A DNA stretch of 64,000 bases from JACDAN01 sp963801855 (GTDB lineage: Bacteria > Actinomycetota > Thermoleophilia > Gaiellales > Gaiellaceae). The stretch lies in assembly GCA_963801855.1 (NCBI GenBank), contig CAWDGK010000005.1, positions 186,001 through 250,000 on the forward strand. The letters are read 5' to 3'. The notes beneath the pieces are model-generated. The model worked only from the letters and a program-made list of their open reading frames with translations, ran no database searches and had not been told where the DNA came from. A program made the position numbers and the translations under genes. Position 1 is the first letter of the stretch; each line of letters opens with the position of its first letter. This document shows positions 59,940 through 64,000 of the stretch, piece after piece.

Positions 59940-61355
59940 GTGTCGGACGTCACTCGCCCAGAGGCGCCAGCCCCGCCGATCCAGCCGGTTCGTCTCGAGG
60001 GCCGACTCGATCCCGGGGTGAGTCGCTGGCTGTGGCTCGTGAAGTGGCTGCTCGCGATCCCGCACTTCATCGTGCTTGCGTTCCTGTGGATCGCGTTCTT
60101 CGTGCTGACGGTCGTCGCGTTCTTCGCGATCCTGTTCACCGGTCGCTACCCGAGGGGGATCTTCGAGTTCAACCTCGGGGTCCTGCGCTGGACGTGGCGC
60201 GTCGCCTTCTACTCGTACGGAGCGCTCGGGACCGACCGTTACCCGCCGTTCACCCTCGGCCCCGCGCCCGACTATCCCGCGACACTCGACGTCACCTACC
60301 CCGGCGAGCTGTCCCGGGGGCTCGTGCTGGTGAAGTGGTGGCTGCTCGCTCTTCCGCACTACCTGATCCTCGGCGTGTTGCTGGGCGGTGGATGGTTCGG
60401 GGGCGAGGGTTGGGACAGTGGCAGCGATTGGGAGGGCGGCCCCGGCCTGATCGGCCTGCTGGTGCTCTTCGCCGGGGTTGCGCTGCTGTTCACCACGCGG
60501 TATCCACGGGGGATCTTCGATTTTGTGCTCGGCCTCGATCGCTGGGTGGCGCGGGTCGTCGCCTACGCCGGGTTGATGACCGACACGTATCCGCCGTTCC
60601 GTCTCGATCAGGGCGGCGAGGAAAAGGCGCCCCTGGCCGGAGCGGCCGAGGTGCCGCCTGCCCCGGCGCCCGCGAGCGAAGCTGTCGAAGGGGCGCCGGG
60701 CGCCGGCGGAGGCGCCGGACGCGTGGCGCTGCTCGTCGTGGGCAGCATCGCGGCGCTGGTGGCGTTCGCCCTGCTCGTGGGTGGATGCGCCGCCGTGGTC
60801 GTCGACCAGACGCAGCGTGACGACGATGGCTTCCTCATGACGCCTTCCGAGGACTTCTCGACCGCGACCTACGCGATCGTCTCCGAGAACGCCGACCTCG
60901 ACCTGGACGGGCCCGACTGGGCAACGACGGATTTCTTCGGGAGGGTTCGGATCCGCAGCGAGAGCGAACGTCCGGTGTTCGTCGGCATCGGCCGCGAGGC
61001 GGACGTCGCCGAGTACCTCGACGGCGTCGCGCACTCCGTCGTGACGGAGATCGACGAGGCCGAGTACTCGGAGCGCCGGGGCGGCTCACCCGAAGGGCGG
61101 CCCGCGGACGAGACCTTCTGGGCTGCGTCGGCGACCGGCACGGGCGAGCAGACCCTCGAGTGGGAGCCCGAGGACGGGAGTTGGAACGTCGTCGTCATGA
61201 ACGCCGACGGGTCGCGAGGGGTCGCCGCCGAGCTCAGCATCGGGGGCGAGCTCGATGCAGTGCTCTGGATCGGGGTCGGCCTTCTGCTCGGCGGAGGGCT
61301 GCTGGCCGCTGTTGCGGCCCTGGCGATCACGGCCGGCGCTCGCCGCCGCCGCTAA
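59940..61355 (+). CDS. membrane protein with two DUF4389 domains
   Basis: A 471-residue protein. The DUF4389 repeat occurs twice: GVSRWLWLVKWLLAIPHFIVL ... FTGRYPRGIFEFNLGVLRWTWRV and GLVLVKWWLLALPHYLILGV ... FTTRYPRGIFDFVLGLDRWVARV. A proline-rich linker, a third membrane segment, an external acidic domain and a final helix follow (LDAVLWIGVGLLLGGGLLAAV, seen in part). GTG directly follows the MMPL stop, so the two are cotranscribed. Function unknown. Confidence 0.82.
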   Translation: MSDVTRPEAPAPPIQPVRLEGRLDPGVSRWLWLVKWLLAIPHFIVLAFLWIAFFVLTVVAFFAILFTGRYPRGIFEFNLGVLRWTWRVAFYSYGALGTDRYPPFTLGPAPDYPATLDVTYPGELSRGLVLVKWWLLALPHYLILGVLLGGGWFGGEGWDSGSDWEGGPGLIGLLVLFAGVALLFTTRYPRGIFDFVLGLDRWVARVVAYAGLMTDTYPPFRLDQGGEEKAPLAGAAEVPPAPAPASEAVEGAPGAGGGAGRVALLVVGSIAALVAFALLVGGCAAVVVDQTQRDDDGFLMTPSEDFSTATYAIVSENADLDLDGPDWATTDFFGRVRIRSESERPVFVGIGREADVAEYLDGVAHSVVTEIDEAEYSERRGGSPEGRPADETFWAASATGTGEQTLEWEPEDGSWNVVVMNADGSRGVAAELSIGGELDAVLWIGVGLLLGGGLLAAVAALAITAGARRRR

Positions 61356-61376
61356 CCGACGGAAGCTCTTTCGCGC

Positions 61377-61419
61377 AAAAAAGAGACGTCCGGGCCGGCT
61401 AGCGCGCCACGAACGTCTC
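61377..61419 (-). terminator. rho-independent terminator of the 61434-62845 genes
   Basis: On the minus strand GAGACGT (61413-61419) pairs with ACGTCTC (61383-61389) and is followed by six T residues (61377-61382). It lies 15 bp beyond the methyltransferase stop. On the plus strand there is no U-run. Confidence 0.75.
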
Positions 61420-61433
61420 AGTGGCGAACGACG

Positions 61434-62036
61434 TTAGTGCGGATTGCCTCGACGGGCAAGCACGGCTGTTCCGTGCCCCGCCGAAATCTCCGCAAAATCC
61501 GTGAATCCCCGGCGCGTTAGCTCTCGCGCCAGCCGGTCGGGAGCGACATAGATCGGCGTCTTGTCCCCTCCCGAGAACGCGAAGATCACCCAGCCGCCCG
61601 GGCGAAGGACTCGGGCGACCTCGTCCACGAACGGGATCATGTTCGCGTGCGCGACGAGGTCGAAATCACCGTCGCGAAACGGAAGCCGCGACGCGTCGCC
61701 TTCCACGAACTCGATCTCCGGCAAGAGCTTCCGCGCCTCGTCGAGCATTGCCGGGCGACACGTCGAGCCCGACGATCTCGGCCGCGGGATGTAGCGACGC
61801 TGGAGCTCCTCCGCGCCTCGCCCGCTGCCGGTTCCCACGTCGAGCGCGCGGCCCACGGACGTGTCGACCCGTTCGAGCGCTTCCGTGTACGGCGCCAGGC
61901 CGTCCGGGCTCTGCATGGCCGCCCACGCCGGGGCCAGCAGGTCGAACTGCAAGCGAATCAGCGGCCGGAACAGCGGCCAGAGGACGGGCCAGCGAACAGT
62001 TGCTGTCGTCGCCAGGCGGGCGAACCGCTGGCCGAG
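61434..62036 (-). CDS. class I SAM-dependent methyltransferase (two compensating frameshifts)
   Basis: Motif I is RALDVGTGSGRGAEELQRRY. The next motif is garbled as PRPRSSGSTCRPAMLDEARK in the main frame, whereas the adjacent frame reads PAAEIVGLDVSP, the expected sequence. Two opposite indels between about 61750 and 61795 explain this. The rest (FVEGDASRLPFRDGDFDLVAHANMIPFVDEVARVLRPGGWV, seen in parts) is intact. No ATG, GTG or TTG lies at the natural N-terminus next to the upstream stop (62039). TTG 61952 is the first usable codon, or the start is also damaged. Confidence 0.72.
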   Translation of the reverse strand, partial: LGQRFARLATTATVRWPVLWPLFRPLIRLQFDLLAPAWAAMQSPDGLAPYTEALERVDTSVGRALDVGTGSGRGAEELQRRYIPRPRSSGSTCRPAMLDEARKLLPEIEFVEGDASRLPFRDGDFDLVAHANMIPFVDEVARVLRPGGWVIFAFSGGDKTPIYVAPDRLARELTRRGFTDFAEISAGHGTAVLARRGNPH

Positions 62037-62038
62037 GA

Positions 62039-62845
62039 CTACACCGGCTCGGCGCGTAGCCGAACCTCCGTCCCGGCCCGCACGCCGAACGTCTGCGCGG
62101 CGTTCCCGCGGGAGATCGCGACCGCGATGTTCTGGTAGGCGTCCTCGTACAGGATGATGTCGCCGGCGCGCGCGTCGGCGAACGTGCGAGCGGCGACTGC
62201 GTAGAACCGGTCGACGGGCAGCTCGATCTCCACGCGAACGCCCGGGACGATTCCGAGGGCCTCGACCTCCTTCGCCGTCAGGTTGAGCTGGATGTTGCCG
62301 AAGCGGTCGACGTACAGGCACGTTGCGCGGATCCGCCGCTGGCCGAGCTCCGGTTTCGGAAACTCGAGGCGGGCGAGCGATTCGGGCTCCACGAGGTCGC
62401 CGAGCTCCTTCGGCTCGACGCCGAGCGCAAGGTGCGCGGCCGCCGGTGAGAAGACGTCACGGCCGTGAAACGTCGGAGATACCGGCTCGAGGGCGTAGGC
62501 GCGATTCGTGATCTCGTTGACCTCCTCGATCCCGCCGAGAGCCTCCGCCGCCGGCACGAGCAGCCCGTTGTCCGGTCCCACGAGCAGCCGCCCGTCCTGT
62601 GTGCGGACGACGAGAGCCCGGCGGCGGCTCCCGACCTCGGGGTCGACGATCGCAAGGTGGATACCGACCGGCATGTACGGCAGCGTGTTCGCCAGCACCA
62701 CCGCGCCCTGGAGGATCCTCGTCGCGTCGATCCCGTGGGTGATGTGAATCACGTCCGCCTCCGGAGCGATTCGCTTGATCACCCCGTGGCACGTGCCTGC
62801 GAAATCGTCCTCCACTCCGAAGTCGGTCAAGAACGTGATTACCAC
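62039..62845 (-). CDS. S-adenosyl-L-methionine hydroxide adenosyltransferase (DUF62) family
   Basis: A 268-residue SAM hydrolase/halogenase-superfamily protein. Seen are VITFLTDFGVEDDFAGTCHG, IHITHGID, VHLAIVDPEVG-like IHLAIVDPEVGSRRRALVV, LLVGPDNGLLVPA and LYVDRFGNIQLN. These match the family that hydrolyses SAM to adenosine and methionine. GTG start with TAGCGT 7 bases upstream, so it probably has its own leaderless promoter. Confidence 0.9.
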   Translation of the reverse strand: MVITFLTDFGVEDDFAGTCHGVIKRIAPEADVIHITHGIDATRILQGAVVLANTLPYMPVGIHLAIVDPEVGSRRRALVVRTQDGRLLVGPDNGLLVPAAEALGGIEEVNEITNRAYALEPVSPTFHGRDVFSPAAAHLALGVEPKELGDLVEPESLARLEFPKPELGQRRIRATCLYVDRFGNIQLNLTAKEVEALGIVPGVRVEIELPVDRFYAVAARTFADARAGDIILYEDAYQNIAVAISRGNAAQTFGVRAGTEVRLRAEPV

Positions 62846-62852
62846 GGGCGAG

Positions 62853-62858
62853 ACGCTA
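62853..62858 (-). promoter_or_regulatory. -10 box TAGCGT of the DUF62 gene (leaderless start)
   Basis: TAGCGT on the minus strand overlaps the hemD stop region and lies 7 bases before the GTG at 62845. Confidence 0.4.
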
Positions 62859-63482
62859 ACGGGTCGCCTTCAGGATCGCGTCGGAGAGACCCTGTACGTC
62901 CTGGGTACGAGCCTCCGCGAGGACGTGCAGGCCCAGCTCCTCGGAAGCCGCGCTCGTTTCCGGCCCGATCGAGACCGCAGGAGCGCAGAGTCCGAGAGCT
63001 GCGTAGGCTCGGGCCGCGGATGGAGATGCAAGCACGACGAGGTCGTGGTCGAGCGACCTGTCGGGCTGGAGCTCGCGCGTCCGGTAGAGCGGGACGAAAT
63101 CGGCGTCCAGTTGCTCGACGAGCAGCCGGCGAGCCCCTTCGGCGCCCGCGAAGAGAACCCGGCCCGCCGGCCTGGGAAGCTCCGCCAGCAAGCCCTCCTG
63201 GGTCGAGACCTGCGGCACGAGATCGACCCTTCCGTACGCCTCCGCCGTCGCGTGGCCGATCGCCGCGACCCGCTTCGGGGCACCATGCGCGCGGCGCTTG
63301 AGCTCCTTGGCGCCGGTCGCACTCGTCAGCAGCAGCCAGTCGTAGCCGTCGAGGTCGATCGGGTCGTGGCCGATCGGCTCCAGCGCGATCAGCGGCTCGC
63401 ACTCGACCTCGAGGCCCGCCGCTCGAAGCTTGTCCGCAAGCTCGTCGTTTCGGCCCTCCGGCCGGGTCAGGAGGATCCTCAC
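62856..63482 (-). CDS. hemD: uroporphyrinogen-III synthase
   Basis: A 208-residue enzyme that closes hydroxymethylbilane to uroporphyrinogen III in tetrapyrrole synthesis. HemD is poorly conserved; seen are ILLTRPEGRNDELADKLRAAG, DWLLLTSATGAKEL, VAAIGHATAEA, VLFAGAEGAR and DLVVLASPSAARAY. The GTG at 63482 overlaps the hemC stop (GTGA), which fixes both the start and its identity. Confidence 0.88.
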   Translation of the reverse strand: MRILLTRPEGRNDELADKLRAAGLEVECEPLIALEPIGHDPIDLDGYDWLLLTSATGAKELKRRAHGAPKRVAAIGHATAEAYGRVDLVPQVSTQEGLLAELPRPAGRVLFAGAEGARRLLVEQLDADFVPLYRTRELQPDRSLDHDLVVLASPSAARAYAALGLCAPAVSIGPETSAASEELGLHVLAEARTQDVQGLSDAILKATR

Positions 63483-64000
63483 GGCACGAGCGCGAGCAGC
63501 TCGCGGCCAAGGGCGGTGGGATCGTCCCCCGTCCGGCGCTCGATCCAGCTCCCGTCCTCGGCAGCCACGAGGGCCGTCAGCGCAGAGCCGTCGTGGTGCG
63601 CCGCGACCGGCGCGAGGCAGCCGCCGCCGACCGTGGCGACACACGTCCGCTCCGCCTGCACCCGCCGTCTGGTCTCTTCATGGTCGACGTGCGCGACGAG
63701 CTGCTCCTCCCCGGCCCGAACCTGGAGCGCGAGTGCGCCCTGGCCCGCCTCCGGGAGGAGCTCGTCCGGATCGAACCGAAGGCCGATCTCGCGTCCAAGC
63801 CCGAGCCGGTCTAGGCCGCAGGCCGCCAGGACGACTGCGTCGAGGCCGCGCTCGCCTCGCTTCCTGAGCCGCGTGTCGATGTTTCCGCGAAGGGGCTCGA
63901 TGGAGACATCAGGCTGCAGCGCGAGGAGCTGAGCGCGCCGCCGGGCCGAGGCGGTGCCGATGCGCATCCCCGGCTCCACTGCGTCGGCTCCGCAGAGCGC
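63479..64000 (-). CDS. hemC: hydroxymethylbilane synthase (partial, runs off the right edge)
   Basis: The C-terminal roughly 173 residues of porphobilinogen deaminase. Seen are RIGTASARRRAQLLAL, PLRGNIDTRLRKRGERGLDAVVLAACGLDRLG (in parts), LLPEAGQGALALQVR and GGGCLAPVAAH, the last containing the Cys that carries the dipyrromethane cofactor. The reading frame stays open to base 64000 (CGADAVEPGM). It is followed by hemD in a GTGA overlap. Confidence 0.93.
   Translation of the reverse strand, partial: ALCGADAVEPGMRIGTASARRRAQLLALQPDVSIEPLRGNIDTRLRKRGERGLDAVVLAACGLDRLGLGREIGLRFDPDELLPEAGQGALALQVRAGEEQLVAHVDHEETRRRVQAERTCVATVGGGCLAPVAAHHDGSALTALVAAEDGSWIERRTGDDPTALGRELLALVP

Noticed and set aside
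62856..64000. Possible riboswitch or regulatory RNA near hemD-hemC
   Set aside because: The genes overlap and the hemC 5' end is outside the window; nothing to assess.

Overview
The window is a GC-rich stretch of bacterial chromosome. Dense operons with start/stop overlaps, TANNNT -10 boxes just upstream of start codons, a complete nuoA-N operon, a pairing of nicotinamidase and nicotinate phosphoribosyltransferase, and several DUF families together suggest an actinobacterial lineage. Thermoleophilia (Gaiellales or Solirubrobacterales-like) is my best guess; this is inference from gene content and style, not a database result. At least twelve otherwise well-conserved genes carry single-base frameshifts, so the sequence is probably a draft or metagenome assembly with residual indels. 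I annotate those genes across the break.

Layout. 1-7762 (minus strand) encodes exported proteins: two large BNR/sialidase-like repeat proteins, a lipoprotein and an M6-like metallopeptidase. 7887-11000 (minus) holds fumC, a zinc-ribbon protein, a ferredoxin-NADP reductase and an ErpA/IscA-type Fe-S carrier. 11177-25111 (plus) is the complete 14-gene complex I operon. It contains two previously unannotated, mutually similar His/Trp micro-ORFs, one wedged before nuoD and one before nuoL, each overlapping the start codon of the gene behind it. 25130-30177 holds a small membrane protein, a class III cyclase, a metallo-beta-lactamase-fold hydrolase, a DUF1028 protein and two cupin-TPR fusions. 30174-33710 (minus) is a two-component system flanked by a cupredoxin and two acidic Ser/Gly/Asp-tailed secreted proteins. 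33796-38257 (minus) holds an Ldh-like oxidoreductase, Mrp, DUF72, an inositol-phosphatase-like enzyme and DUF1015.

38291-40376 contains a YhaM-like HD protein, an EamA transporter, an ArsR regulator and, divergently, a 13-residue Cys-rich peptide. 40402-45826 (minus) is a moxR-DUF58-VWA cluster. 45874-49583 holds a YchF-like GTPase, an ECF-type sigma factor, methylmalonyl-CoA epimerase and a single-pass FtsH-like protease. 49670-55430 has an NAD/tryptophan theme: a nicotinamidase-like hydrolase, nicotinate phosphoribosyltransferase, DUF1385, an M20 peptidase, a methyltransferase and tryptophan 2,3-dioxygenase. 55453-61355 carries rarA, a broken osmC, tRNA-Phe, a winged-helix regulator, an MMPL transporter and a DUF4389 protein. 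The window ends (minus) with a methyltransferase, a SAM hydroxide adenosyltransferase, hemD and the 3' part of hemC.

No rRNA, CRISPR array, transposase, prophage or origin was seen. Once frameshifted genes are joined, no stretch over 300 bases lacks a gene. The longest gaps are 2395-2584 (a promoter and a strong terminator), 11001-11176 (the nuo promoter region) and 7763-7886 (one weak hairpin only).
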